In this document: in pieces, positions 16,157 through 24,820 of the stretch
Layout of the letters: the number at the start of each line of letters is the position of its first letter
Position numbering within the stretch: the first letter of the stretch is position 1
Origin: Pseudomonadaceae bacterium
GTDB lineage: Bacteria; Pseudomonadota; Alphaproteobacteria; UBA2136; UBA6156
Assembly (NCBI GenBank): GCA_024236095.1
Contig: JACKLD010000014.1
Coordinates: forward strand, 62,001-126,000
DNA length: 64,000 nt
Direction of reading: 5' to 3'
Translations under genes and position numbers: made by a program
The notes under the pieces: model-generated
Told to the model about the DNA's origin: nothing
Databases searched by the model: none
Seen by the model: only the letters and a program-made list of their open reading frames with translations

Positions 16157-18673
16157 CTAAACATCCAAATTCGCCACATTCAACGCATTCGCCGTAATAA
16201 AGTCTTTTCTGGGCTCCACGATATCACCCATCAGCGTGGTGAAAATCTCGTTGCAGCGCATCGCGTCTTCCACTTTCACCTGCAGCAATGTGCGGTTTTC
16301 GGGGTGCAACGTGGTTTCCCACAACTGCTCGGCGTTCATTTCACCCAAACCTTTGTAGCGCTGGATACTCCACCCCTTGCTGCCCGCCGCCAACACGGCT
16401 TCGGCCAGCGCGGCGGGGTTGTGCCAATGCACCACTTCGGCGTCACCCATTTGGTAACTGCCACCCTGCATCAGGGCCTGCAACTTCTCGGCCTGGCTCA
16501 GCAACTGACGCAACGCCGGGAAGCCCAACATCGCCCGCGTCACCACGCGGCTTTCGGGGATGCCATCCTGCTTCCAGCTGATGCTCAACATGCCGTGCCC
16601 GTCGCTTTGCGGCTGCGCCTGCACCTGCCAGTTTTCACCACCGTTGATGCCGCCGGCCGCCAGCAAGGCTTCCCCCACCCGACGCGCCAACCCTTCGGCT
16701 TGCGACAGCGTATCCAGCTCGTCACCTTTGGCACCGGCCGCCACCAGCGCCCATGTCACCAAGGAAGAAAGCTGCTGGTTTTCCAACTGCTTCACCAATC
16801 CACGGGCAGCGTTGGCCAACTTGAAGGTCGCTTCCAAATCGGCACCGGCACGCACTTCGCCACCACTCAGCGTCACCCGCGCCCCGGCCAAACCGGTCTG
16901 CGCAAAGAAGCTGTCCTTCGCGGCATCATCCTTCAAATATTGCTCCTGCTTGCCTTTGGCCGCGCGGTACAGCGGCGGCTGGGCAATGTACAAATGCCCG
17001 CCGGAAATGATCTCCGGCATGTTGCGGAAGAAGAACGTCAGCAACAACGTCCGGATATGGCTTCCGTCCACGTCCGCGTCAGTCATGATGATGATCTTGT
17101 GGTAACGCAACTTCTCGAGGTTGAAGTCCTCGCTGCCGATACCGGTGCCCAACGCCTTCACCATGGTGCCGATTTCCTGATTCGACAGAATCTTGTCAAA
17201 GCGCACCCGCTCAACGTTCAGAATCTTCCCTTTCAACGGCAAAATCGCCTGCGTTTCGCGCTTGCGACCTTGTTTGGCACTGCCGCCCGCACTGTCCCCC
17301 TCGACAATGAACAGCTCGCACTTGGTCGGGTCTTTTTCACTGCAATCGGCCAGCTTTCCTGGCAAACTCGCCACCTCCAGCGGGCTCTTGCGCCGCGCCA
17401 GCTCCCGCGCCTTGCGTGCCGCATCGCGGGCCACCGCACTTTCAATTACCTTGCCGATAACCGCCTTGGCATCGTTGGGGTTTTCTTCAAAAAACGCCGT
17501 CAACCACTCGGTCACCACCTGCTCCACCACAGGGCGCACCTCGCTGGAAACCAGCTTGTCCTTGGTCTGGCTGCTAAACTTCGGATCAGGCACTTTCACG
17601 CTCAGCACACAAGTCAGGCCTTCCCGCGCATCGTCGCCCGAAAGCCCCGCCGTCATCTTGTGTTTTTTCAGCAGGCCGGATTCCTCGGCGTACTTGTTCA
17701 CAACCCGCGTCATCGCGGCGCGGAAGCCCACCACGTGCGTCCCGCCGTCCCGCTGCGGAATGTTGTTGGTGAACGGGTAGGTGTTCTCGCTGTAACTGTC
17801 GTTCCACTGCAACCCGCACTCTACCGTAATGGTCTTGCCCGCCGCTTCCTTGTCGGCCTTGAAGTAAATCGCGTCGGAAAGGATCGACGTACGGCTGCGG
17901 TCGATGTGCTGCACAAACGCCTTCACCCCGCCCTCGTAAAACAAGACGTTTTCCTTCGGCTTGCCATCCTCGCCTTCCACCCGCTCGTCGCGCAGGGTAA
18001 TGTGCACGCCGCTGTTCAGAAACGCCAGCTCCCGAATCCGGTTCAGCAACGTATCGTAGCTAAACTCCACAAAGCTGAAGGTCTCTTTGCTGGGGGTAAA
18101 GCGCACTTCCGTCCCACGCATTCCTTCGGGTGCCGCACCCACCTCGGCCAGCGGCGCCTTGGCTTCGCCGTCGGCAAACTCGATATAATACTCCTTGCCG
18201 CCCCGCCAAATGCGCAATCCCAGCTTGGTGGAAAGCGCGTTCACCACGCTCACCCCCACACCGTGCAAACCGCCGGAAACCTTGTAGCTGTTCTGGTCGA
18301 ACTTCCCGCCGGCGTGCAGCTTGGTCATAATGACCTCCGCCGCACTCACCCCTTCTTCGGGGTGGATGTCCACCGGAATCCCGCGCCCGTTGTCGCGCAC
18401 GCTGGCGCTGCCGTCGCTATGCAACGTCACCGTGATACGGTCGCAATGCCCGGCCAACGCCTCGTCGATGGCATTGTCCAGCGTCTCATACACCATGTGG
18501 TGCAAACCGGTGCCGTCATCGGTGTCGCCGATATACATGCCGGGACGCTTGCGCACCGCATCCAGCCCGCGCAGCACGCGGATGCTCTTGGCGCCATACT
18601 CCTCGGCACTTGCCTGAACAGGTTTGTTTTCAGCGTCTTGCATGGCATTCTCCTTCACGGCGGCTTGGCTCAT
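16157..18673 (-). CDS. gyrB: DNA gyrase subunit B
   Basis: 838 residues. With GyrA it introduces negative supercoils using ATP. GHKL ATPase motifs: ETLDNAIDEALAGHC, DNGRGIPVD, GGLHGVGVSVVNALS; TOPRIM motifs: EGDSAGGSAKQGR and DADVDGSHIRTLL; the ~170-residue insertion typical of Gram-negative GyrB lies between the TOPRIM halves, and the C-terminus has QRYKGLGEMN. The ribosome site GGGGGA sits before the ATG at 18673. The gene is downstream of dnaA-dnaN-recF in the same direction but separated by two rightward unknown genes. Confidence 0.98.
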   Translation of the reverse strand: MSQAAVKENAMQDAENKPVQASAEEYGAKSIRVLRGLDAVRKRPGMYIGDTDDGTGLHHMVYETLDNAIDEALAGHCDRITVTLHSDGSASVRDNGRGIPVDIHPEEGVSAAEVIMTKLHAGGKFDQNSYKVSGGLHGVGVSVVNALSTKLGLRIWRGGKEYYIEFADGEAKAPLAEVGAAPEGMRGTEVRFTPSKETFSFVEFSYDTLLNRIRELAFLNSGVHITLRDERVEGEDGKPKENVLFYEGGVKAFVQHIDRSRTSILSDAIYFKADKEAAGKTITVECGLQWNDSYSENTYPFTNNIPQRDGGTHVVGFRAAMTRVVNKYAEESGLLKKHKMTAGLSGDDAREGLTCVLSVKVPDPKFSSQTKDKLVSSEVRPVVEQVVTEWLTAFFEENPNDAKAVIGKVIESAVARDAARKARELARRKSPLEVASLPGKLADCSEKDPTKCELFIVEGDSAGGSAKQGRKRETQAILPLKGKILNVERVRFDKILSNQEIGTMVKALGTGIGSEDFNLEKLRYHKIIIMTDADVDGSHIRTLLLTFFFRNMPEIISGGHLYIAQPPLYRAAKGKQEQYLKDDAAKDSFFAQTGLAGARVTLSGGEVRAGADLEATFKLANAARGLVKQLENQQLSSLVTWALVAAGAKGDELDTLSQAEGLARRVGEALLAAGGINGGENWQVQAQPQSDGHGMLSISWKQDGIPESRVVTRAMLGFPALRQLLSQAEKLQALMQGGSYQMGDAEVVHWHNPAALAEAVLAAGSKGWSIQRYKGLGEMNAEQLWETTLHPENRTLLQVKVEDAMRCNEIFTTLMGDIVEPRKDFITANALNVANLDV

Positions 18674-18789
18674 TGTAGTGTCCCCCTAATTGACGCCGCA
18701 CTTTACCCCAAACACCGCAATTTTCCTAGCAAAATCGCCCAAAATCGGGGCACCTTGCAATCTTTTCTTTCCGCTCCATATTTATACCC

Positions 18790-19014
18790 ATGAGCCAACA
18801 TTTCCCCTACAGTGTTTTCCGCGAAACCATCGACGGTCCGGTTACTTTGGACGCCTTTCCCTATGCCTACAGCGTCGTGTGGCAAATTCCCCGGCGCCCC
18901 GCCCGCCAGTCCCTTGCCGAGCGCCGCGCCGCCATCCGCACCCAACTCAACCCCGACAGCCACCTCAACGGCGCCTCTTTCAAGCAACAACAAGGCAATA
19001 CCCATGCCCGCTAA
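18790..19014 (+). CDS. small unknown protein, first gene of an overlapping pair
   Basis: 74 residues, no signal peptide or membrane segment; aromatic N-terminal half and arginine-rich middle (RRPARQSLAERRAAIRTQL). Not recognised. It is divergent from gyrB. A promoter TTGCAA (18755-18760) with ATATTT/TATTTA 17-18 bp on places the transcript start at the ATG. Its 3' end overlaps the next gene by 11 bp in another frame, which implies co-expression. Confidence 0.6.
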   Translation: MSQHFPYSVFRETIDGPVTLDAFPYAYSVVWQIPRRPARQSLAERRAAIRTQLNPDSHLNGASFKQQQGNTHAR

Positions 19015-19681
19015 CACCTCCCCCCTCCACCGCTTCATCAAACGCATCCGCAACTGGATGGATGGTGTCTCCAGCGACACCTACATCCAATGTCACCCGC
19101 TCAGCAAAGAGCTCACCGCCAACCCTTCCGCCATAACTCCCGCCTACCGCGACCTCACCGCCGAGATCGACGCCCTCATGAAGTCCGGCAAAACCCTGTC
19201 AGTCCCCTTTTACATCAAACGCGACCACATCCAGTTTGCCAAGAGCCCCGATGAGCTGGGCTTTCTGGAGAGCTACGTCAGACGCGAGGTTGTGAGCCTG
19301 ACAGACAAACAACGGAATTTCATGCCCCAACCAACCGCCTTGACCTACCAAAAGCTCATCCAAACCCAACGCGAGGTTCTTGCCGGAACCCGCCAACCTG
19401 CCCTTGCCAGCGACGATTCATCCTTGGGCGTCACCATAAGGCTCAGTCATCACGTTGTCAGTGTCCTTGAGAACCCAACCCTGTTGGCAGATCTCGAACA
19501 CGCCGTCCAACGTCACGCCGCATTTCTCGCACATGCCCCTATCCATCACGATCCCCAACTGCAAAACAACCTCTACGCAAGCCTGGAAGAAACCTTGCGC
19601 AAGCGCCGCCAACAGCTGCTCGAGCAATCACAAGAAGACCACACAAAGCAAGCTGGCGGGCGCGAAAACACCTCCCGCTAA
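19004..19681 (+). CDS. unknown soluble protein
   Basis: 225 residues, predicted soluble, mostly helical, with a charged glutamine/arginine-rich C-terminus (ETLRKRRQQLLEQSQEDH). The start at 19004 overlaps the end of the 74-residue gene before it. No domain is recognised. The pair sits between gyrB and recF, where these genes are often adjacent, so it may be an insertion into the ancestral dnaA-dnaN-recF-gyrB order. Confidence 0.65.
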   Translation: MPANTSPLHRFIKRIRNWMDGVSSDTYIQCHPLSKELTANPSAITPAYRDLTAEIDALMKSGKTLSVPFYIKRDHIQFAKSPDELGFLESYVRREVVSLTDKQRNFMPQPTALTYQKLIQTQREVLAGTRQPALASDDSSLGVTIRLSHHVVSVLENPTLLADLEHAVQRHAAFLAHAPIHHDPQLQNNLYASLEETLRKRRQQLLEQSQEDHTKQAGGRENTSR

Positions 19682-19719
19682 CCTGTTAAAACAGCCTGCC
19701 GAATTACTTGCACAGGTAA

Positions 19720-19863
19720 AGGGGGTCAAGGGGGCGCAGCCCCCTTGCGCCGAGCCTGCCCCGTGCCCCGACACGGGGGCATTCCAGCCCCGCCAAGCCG
19801 AAGCAACGGCGGCTGACGGACAGCTGGAGCCGAAACGGAGTGGAGACCAACGTGAAGCGTAAC
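19720..19863. repeat. intergenic repeat, long form (modules A and C)
   Basis: Module A GGGGGTCAAGGGGGCGCAGC with CCCCTTGCGCCGAG, then the long module C: CATTCCAGCCCCGCCAAG, GAAGCAACGGCGGCTGACGG, ACAGCTGGAGCCGAAACGGA and GTGGAGACCAACGTGAAGCG. It nearly matches the copy at 62461-62586 over its full length. Confidence 0.75.
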
Positions 19864-19911
19864 CCAATGCCCATCGGGCTTGTTCCTGTGCAATAAACAA
19901 GTCAAACAACT

Positions 19912-20943
19912 TTAAACCCGCACCGCCCACACCCGCCCATCCGCCAACGCCACATCACTCACCCACACCTGCACGCCCAGCCCGTGCAACGCGCCCAGCG
20001 CTTCATCCACCCCCGCCGCATCCAAATGGGCCGAAAGCTCGTCCACCAGCACCAGAGGCGCCCTGCCCGCCGCCACCATCGCCCGCACCTGCGCAACCAG
20101 CCAACGCAACATCACCCGCTTGTGCTGGCCGCTACTGCTCTGCTTGGCCACCAGCCATCGCCCGTCAACCTCCAACTCCGCCACCACATCCAACGTATTC
20201 GGGCCCGCACTGGTACGTTCCAGCCGCATGTCAATCTCGCGGCTGCGCACCAACTTGCCTTTCAAGGCCGCCACGGGGTCATCCGCCGCCAGCACCTCCT
20301 GCGCCGCCCCCGCCAACACCACCCGCAAACCTTCCATGTGCGGCGCCACGGCCGCCAGATACCCCGCCCGCCCCCGCAGCACCTTCACCCCCCACTCCGC
20401 CGCCTGATACTCCTCCGCCTCCAACCAATCCCCCGCCCCGCCCTGCAACAAAATCCGCAACCGCCCGCGCACATGATGCGCATACCGCTCCACCGCCACC
20501 TCGTGACCACTGTCCAACTGCACCGCCCAACTATCCAGCAACGCCCGCCGCCCCGCCGGCGCATTGTAAAATACCCTGTCCAACTCCGGCGCCAACATCA
20601 CCATGGAGAACCGCGCCGCCACCGCCTCCAACGTCGCCTCCGCCCCATCCAAGCGCACCACGCGCTTGCCCGCCCGATACTGCATCCCCACACTTCCCCC
20701 GTCATGGGTCTCGGCAAACACCGTCCATCCTTCCCGCGCCGCACCTTCCCGCACTTGCGCCTTGGCATCCTCCCCCACCAACCCGCGCCCGCCTTCCAGC
20801 AAGCTGATGGCCTCCAACACAGATGTCTTCCCCACCCCGTTCGGCCCCAAAAGCGCCACAACACCCCGCTCCGGCGCCCCCGCCACCTCAAACCGCTCCA
20901 AGTTCCGGAAGTTCGTCAATACCAACCGCTCAAGCGCACTCAC
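19912..20943 (-). CDS. recF: RecF recombination mediator
   Basis: 343 residues. Helps load RecA on gapped DNA together with RecO and RecR. ABC-type ATPase features: Walker A GPNGVGKT (33-40), signature SSGQHKRVMLRWL and Walker B LVLVDELSAHLD. The start is GTG at 20943, read from a GTGA overlap with the stop of a small upstream ORF, so expression is probably coupled. It lies downstream of dnaN in the classical order, with 328 bp between them. Confidence 0.95.
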   Translation of the reverse strand: MSALERLVLTNFRNLERFEVAGAPERGVVALLGPNGVGKTSVLEAISLLEGGRGLVGEDAKAQVREGAAREGWTVFAETHDGGSVGMQYRAGKRVVRLDGAEATLEAVAARFSMVMLAPELDRVFYNAPAGRRALLDSWAVQLDSGHEVAVERYAHHVRGRLRILLQGGAGDWLEAEEYQAAEWGVKVLRGRAGYLAAVAPHMEGLRVVLAGAAQEVLAADDPVAALKGKLVRSREIDMRLERTSAGPNTLDVVAELEVDGRWLVAKQSSSGQHKRVMLRWLVAQVRAMVAAGRAPLVLVDELSAHLDAAGVDEALGALHGLGVQVWVSDVALADGRVWAVRV

Positions 20944-21095
20944 TTAACTTTTTTCTCCTTCACCAACACCCTCTGCACCTTGCCCAACCCTGCAACCGCC
21001 CTTCGGCATTCCAATCCTTCTGCCCATAGCGCACAAAATAAAAAGGCACTCTTGGCAATATCAACCCATTCATGTCTCACGACCTCCTGTCTCAT
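20940..21095 (-). CDS. small ORF coupled to recF
   Basis: 51 residues from ATG 21095, basic C-terminus (VQRVLVKEKKVK). Its TGA overlaps the GTG start of recF (GTGA), a strong hint that it is translated and that ribosomes re-initiate on recF. No family recognised. Between it and dnaN (21096-21271) I see no feature. Confidence 0.45.
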   Translation of the reverse strand: MRQEVVRHEWVDIAKSAFLFCALWAEGLECRRAVAGLGKVQRVLVKEKKVK

Positions 21096-21271
21096 GACCT
21101 CACAACCATACCCCACAAACAGCGAACCCCCAACCGAGGGAGAGTGGTTGAGGGCTTTAAATTCGCTGCTTCCGCTGCGTCTCGGAACGGGTCGGGCAGC
21201 GCGGATGGGATTGTCTCTGTCGCCGCCGAATTCTTGATTGTTGGTGTTGTTATCCCTTGTTGTCCCGTTCG

Positions 21272-22387
21272 TTACACCCGCATCGGCATCACCACAAAGG
21301 TGGTGCTGTCGTCCGCCGGGTCTTTCACAAGCACCGGGCTGGCGGAATCCTTGAAGAAGAAGCACATGTCGTCGCCGCCCACCTGACCACCCAGATCGCT
21401 CAGGTAGCGGGCATTGAAGCCCACTTCCAGCGGCACCTTGTCGTAGTCCACCTTCAATTCTTCGCTGGCGTTCTCTTGGTCGGGGTTGTTGGCGGAAAGT
21501 GCCAAGTGCCCCACCTCCAGCTTGAACCGTACCGAACGGGTTTTTTCGTGGGAAAGAATGCTCACGCGGTCTACCGCCTGCATCAAACTCTTGCGCGGCA
21601 CCACCATGCCCGCCGTATTGTCCTTCGGAATCACCCGATCATAATCCGGGTAGTTCGCGTCAATCACCTTGCTGGTCAGCACGATGTCCGCCGCTTCCGC
21701 CTGAATCTTCTTCTCGCTCACCGTCACATGGAGCGTCTTGGCTTCATCGGCCAACTTGCGCAACTCGGTCACACACTTGCGCGGCAAAATCACGTCCGGC
21801 ATTTCTTCGGCACCTTCAGGGCAAGCCAAATCAGCCTTCGCCAACCGATGCCCGTCGGTCGCCACCGTGCGCAGCAGCTTCTGCCCGTCGGCTTCCACCG
21901 TGTGCAGGTACACACCGGTCAGGTAGGCCCGCGTTTCATCGCCACTGGCGGCAAACTGCACCTTGTCGAGCAACTTCTTCATGTCGGCACTGGGAATGTC
22001 AAACGCCACACCGCCATCCACCTTAGTCATGTCGGGGAAAGCCTCCGCCCCCAGCGTCGCCAAACTGAAGCGCGCCTTGCCGGCGGTCAGGCCCAACCGG
22101 CTACCCCCATCGGCCAACTCCATCGCCACCATCACCCCTTCGGGGATTTTGCTGACAATCTCAAACAGCTTCTGCGCATTCACCGTGGTCACACCGGCTT
22201 CATCCACAAACGCCTCGGCCACGCCTTGTACGGCCAAATCGTTGTCGGTGGCGGTGGTCTCCAGCTTATTGTCTTGGGCTTTCAGCCTTACGTTGCCCAA
22301 GATGGCAATGCTGGTGCGCTTTTCAACCACTGCGCTCATATGGCGCAGGGCACGGAACAGGGTCTCGCGGGAAATACTGAGTTTCAT
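21272..22387 (-). CDS. dnaN: DNA polymerase III beta subunit (sliding clamp)
   Basis: 371 residues, the normal clamp length, with three repeated clamp domains; begins MKLSISRETLFRALRHMSAVVEKR and ends VVMPMRV, both typical. It encircles DNA and tethers the polymerase. A -10-like TAAAGT (22394-22399) ends 6 nt before the ATG with a weaker -35 GGTGAC, so the gene may have its own leaderless transcript even though it follows dnaA and an unknown gene in the same direction. Confidence 0.97.
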   Translation of the reverse strand: MKLSISRETLFRALRHMSAVVEKRTSIAILGNVRLKAQDNKLETTATDNDLAVQGVAEAFVDEAGVTTVNAQKLFEIVSKIPEGVMVAMELADGGSRLGLTAGKARFSLATLGAEAFPDMTKVDGGVAFDIPSADMKKLLDKVQFAASGDETRAYLTGVYLHTVEADGQKLLRTVATDGHRLAKADLACPEGAEEMPDVILPRKCVTELRKLADEAKTLHVTVSEKKIQAEAADIVLTSKVIDANYPDYDRVIPKDNTAGMVVPRKSLMQAVDRVSILSHEKTRSVRFKLEVGHLALSANNPDQENASEELKVDYDKVPLEVGFNARYLSDLGGQVGGDDMCFFFKDSASPVLVKDPADDSTTFVVMPMRV

Positions 22388-22486
22388 GGCGCCACTTTAC
22401 CACGCCCACCGCCGCCGTCACCTACATCTGGTGCCTCTTGCCACTACAATGGGCAAGAACGTGTACAAGATGCAGTAACCCTCCCG

Positions 22487-22900
22487 TCAATAACGCTCGA
22501 TTTCGGCAAGCGGGCCGACAAAATCCATATCCTCATATCCTTCATCCGTAAGCATGTTCTCAAGCTGGTCATACCGCTGGAATAGGTTCCCCATCACCAA
22601 CCACACTTTCGGCACATCATGGCCATGAACAAGAGCCGTGGTAATCCGCTGCTGCCCCCTTTCGACCATCGTGCTTTGCGCCTTCCACAACAGCTTGAAT
22701 TCGGGCCCGTCCGCCATACGCAACTTATACCCCACTGCGATGATGCTCTCGATTTCGCAGCGTTCCTCCCGGTCTAGATACGGATACACCCGATCCGCCA
22801 ACCAAATCTCCAACCGTTCAAGGAAATGACATGAGGCATGCGCTAATTTCCTGCGCTCCCGCCAAAGATAGCGAGAATCTTCGCGAATTATCACTCCCAT
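22487..22900 (-). CDS. unknown protein between dnaA and dnaN
   Basis: 137 residues, soluble, rich in charged residues and tryptophan (LWRERRKLAH; WLADRVYPYLDREER). It starts two bases after the dnaA stop, so it is likely translated from the dnaA message. No domain recognised. An extra gene at this spot is unusual because dnaN normally follows dnaA directly. Confidence 0.7.
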   Translation of the reverse strand: MGVIIREDSRYLWRERRKLAHASCHFLERLEIWLADRVYPYLDREERCEIESIIAVGYKLRMADGPEFKLLWKAQSTMVERGQQRITTALVHGHDVPKVWLVMGNLFQRYDQLENMLTDEGYEDMDFVGPLAEIERY

Positions 22901-22902
22901 AA

Positions 22903-24324
22903 CTACCCTCGCCGTCCCCCCAACATTCCCTCCAGCACCCCCACATGTTCGGCCAACTCGCCGTCACTTTCCATCAACGATTGAATCGCCTTCACCCCGT
23001 GCATCACGGTGGTGTGGTCTTTGCCGCCAAACGCCCGCCCGATGTCGGGGAAACTCTTGTTGGTCAACTGCTTGCACAGGTACATTGCCACTTGGCGCGG
23101 CCGTGCCACATGGCGGCTACGGCGCGGACTGTGCATGTCGGCCACGCGGATTTTGAAGTAGTCGGCCACCGCCTTCTGGATATCATCCACCGTGGTCACC
23201 CGCGTGTGCAGGCGGTACAGATCGGAAAGCTGCTCGCGGGCAAACTCCAATGTAATCGCCGCCCCCATCAGACGGCTTTGCGCCACCAACCGGTTCAACG
23301 CCCCTTCCAACTCGCGCACGTTGCTGGCAATGGTCACTGCCAAGCTCTCCAAAACCTCGGTGGGAAGTTCCAACCCCAACTGCGCCGCCTTGCTTTGCAA
23401 AATCGCCAACCGCATCTCCACCCCCGGCGGCTCCACCCGCACGGTCAGCCCGCTGGCAAAGCGGCTGCGCAAACGGTCATCCAGATTGGCCAAATCATGC
23501 GGACTTTTGTCGGCGGTCAAAATCACCTGTTTGCCTGCCCCCACCAACGCGTTGAAGGTATGGAAAAACTCCTCCTGAAAGCCGTCCTTCCCGCACACAA
23601 ACTGGATATCGTCCACCATCAGCACGTCCACGTTGCGTACCCGTTCGCGGAATTTCAGCAGATCGCGCTCGCGCATCGCCCGCACATAGCGGTTGGCAAA
23701 CTGTTCCGAGCTCAGGTACAAAATCTTCTCCGCAGGCCGCCGCGCCCCGATGTCCCAGCCGATGGCGTGCATCAGGTGGGTTTTGCCCAGCCCCACCCCG
23801 CCGTACATGAACAACGGGTTGAACCCGCCCTCTTGCGCCACCCGCTGCGCCGCCATCGCGGCAAACTCGTTGCTGTTGCCGGTAACAAAGGTGGCAAAGG
23901 TATAGCGGGGGTCAAAGCGGCTGCCCGCCGCCTCGTCGTCCGCCACCTGGGGGGCCGGCACGTCAGCCGGCACTTTCTCTGCCGCAGCCTTCGGCGCCTG
24001 CATGGAGTGGAACACCGGCGCCACGCGGATATTCACTGCCACGGGCCGCCCCAACTGTCCTTCCACCGAGGTCGCCACAATCTCACGGTAGTGCTGTTCC
24101 ACCCAGCTCTGGATAAAGCTGGTCGGCACCGTCAATGTCACCCCGCGCGCATCCACCACGTCCAGCGTCAACGGCGCCAACCATGTTTCATAATCCTCTT
24201 CGGCCACCTGTTTGCGCAAGCTCTGCTGCACCTGCGCCCAATCCAACCGTCCGCCACTTCCCGCCGCGGCCCCGCCCGCAGCCACTGCCGTCACAGATGA
24301 TGGCGTCGCGGCGTTCCACGTCAT
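22903..24324 (-). CDS. dnaA: chromosomal replication initiator DnaA
   Basis: 473 residues. Domain I (WAQVQQSLRKQVAEEDYETWL), linker, AAA+ domain III with Walker A GGVGLGKTHLMHA and Walker B VLMVDDIQF, and domain IV with the DnaA-box recognition motif (DHTTVMHG preceded by RSRHVARPRQVAMYL). It opens the origin and loads the helicase. The ribosome site GGGAGA precedes ATG 24324. The 164 bp to rpsT contain an AT-rich patch but no cluster of DnaA boxes, so oriC is not evident here. Confidence 0.98.
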   Translation of the reverse strand: MTWNAATPSSVTAVAAGGAAAGSGGRLDWAQVQQSLRKQVAEEDYETWLAPLTLDVVDARGVTLTVPTSFIQSWVEQHYREIVATSVEGQLGRPVAVNIRVAPVFHSMQAPKAAAEKVPADVPAPQVADDEAAGSRFDPRYTFATFVTGNSNEFAAMAAQRVAQEGGFNPLFMYGGVGLGKTHLMHAIGWDIGARRPAEKILYLSSEQFANRYVRAMRERDLLKFRERVRNVDVLMVDDIQFVCGKDGFQEEFFHTFNALVGAGKQVILTADKSPHDLANLDDRLRSRFASGLTVRVEPPGVEMRLAILQSKAAQLGLELPTEVLESLAVTIASNVRELEGALNRLVAQSRLMGAAITLEFAREQLSDLYRLHTRVTTVDDIQKAVADYFKIRVADMHSPRRSRHVARPRQVAMYLCKQLTNKSFPDIGRAFGGKDHTTVMHGVKAIQSLMESDGELAEHVGVLEGMLGGRRG

Positions 24325-24428
24325 GCTGTTTCTCCCGTCCTATATGTTCCCCGACACGCTACCACACCCCCCACCCCGCGCCAACACCTCTTCCCACATT
24401 TTTCCAATTTAACTTCATGTAAATAAAC

Positions 24429-24456
24429 AAAAAATCCCCACCCATGCGGGCAGGGA
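24429..24456 (-). terminator. rho-independent terminator of rpsT
   Basis: On the minus strand TCCCTGCCC pairs with GGGTGGGGA around a GCAT loop (24435-24456), followed by TTTTTT (24429-24434). Confidence 0.8.
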
Positions 24457-24488
24457 CAAAACAATGCAACAAGCCTAAAAACGCTGGC

Positions 24489-24752
24489 TTACTTGGCGGC
24501 GTTGATGCGCGCGGCCATGCGGCTGGTTTTGCGCGCGGCGGCGTTCTTGGTCACCAACCCTTTGCGCACGCCTTGGGCCAGCGCGCTCATGGCGCTTTTA
24601 AACGCGGCGGCAATGCTCGCACGGTCGTCACTGGTCACGCTCTTTTCAAACGCCTTCACCGCCGTACGGATGGCGCTCTTCTGCTTGGTGTTGTGCAGTT
24701 GGCGGGCGTTGTCTTGGCGGATGCGTTTGCGTTGTTGGGCGGTGTGGGCCAT
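24489..24752 (-). CDS. rpsT: 30S ribosomal protein S20
   Basis: 87 residues, all-helical basic protein (MAHTAQQRKRIRQDNARQ), which binds the 5' domain of 16S rRNA during assembly. Ribosome site AAAGGA. Its position directly upstream of dnaA is the common alphaproteobacterial arrangement. It has its own promoter and terminator. Confidence 0.97.
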   Translation of the reverse strand: MAHTAQQRKRIRQDNARQLHNTKQKSAIRTAVKAFEKSVTSDDRASIAAAFKSAMSALAQGVRKGLVTKNAAARKTSRMAARINAAK

Positions 24753-24791
24753 GGGGGTTCAAGTCCTTTGTTACGGGTTCACGTGGCGCGC

Positions 24792-24820
24792 AACCTAAAG
24801 CTTGTGGATAACTTCGTCAA
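24792..24820 (-). promoter_or_regulatory. rpsT promoter with an embedded DnaA box
   Basis: Minus strand: -35 TTGACG (24815-24820), 17-bp spacer, -10 TAGGTT (24792-24797). A perfect consensus DnaA box TTATCCACA occupies the spacer (24803-24811), so DnaA binding should interfere with transcription of rpsT. Confidence 0.65.

Noticed and set aside
16304..18793. 829-codon rightward open frame opposite gyrB
   Set aside because: Shadow of gyrB, His/Arg/Gln-rich, no family features.
24325..24488. replication origin next to dnaA
   Set aside because: There is an AT-rich patch but no cluster of DnaA boxes; the single consensus box at 24803 lies in the rpsT promoter.
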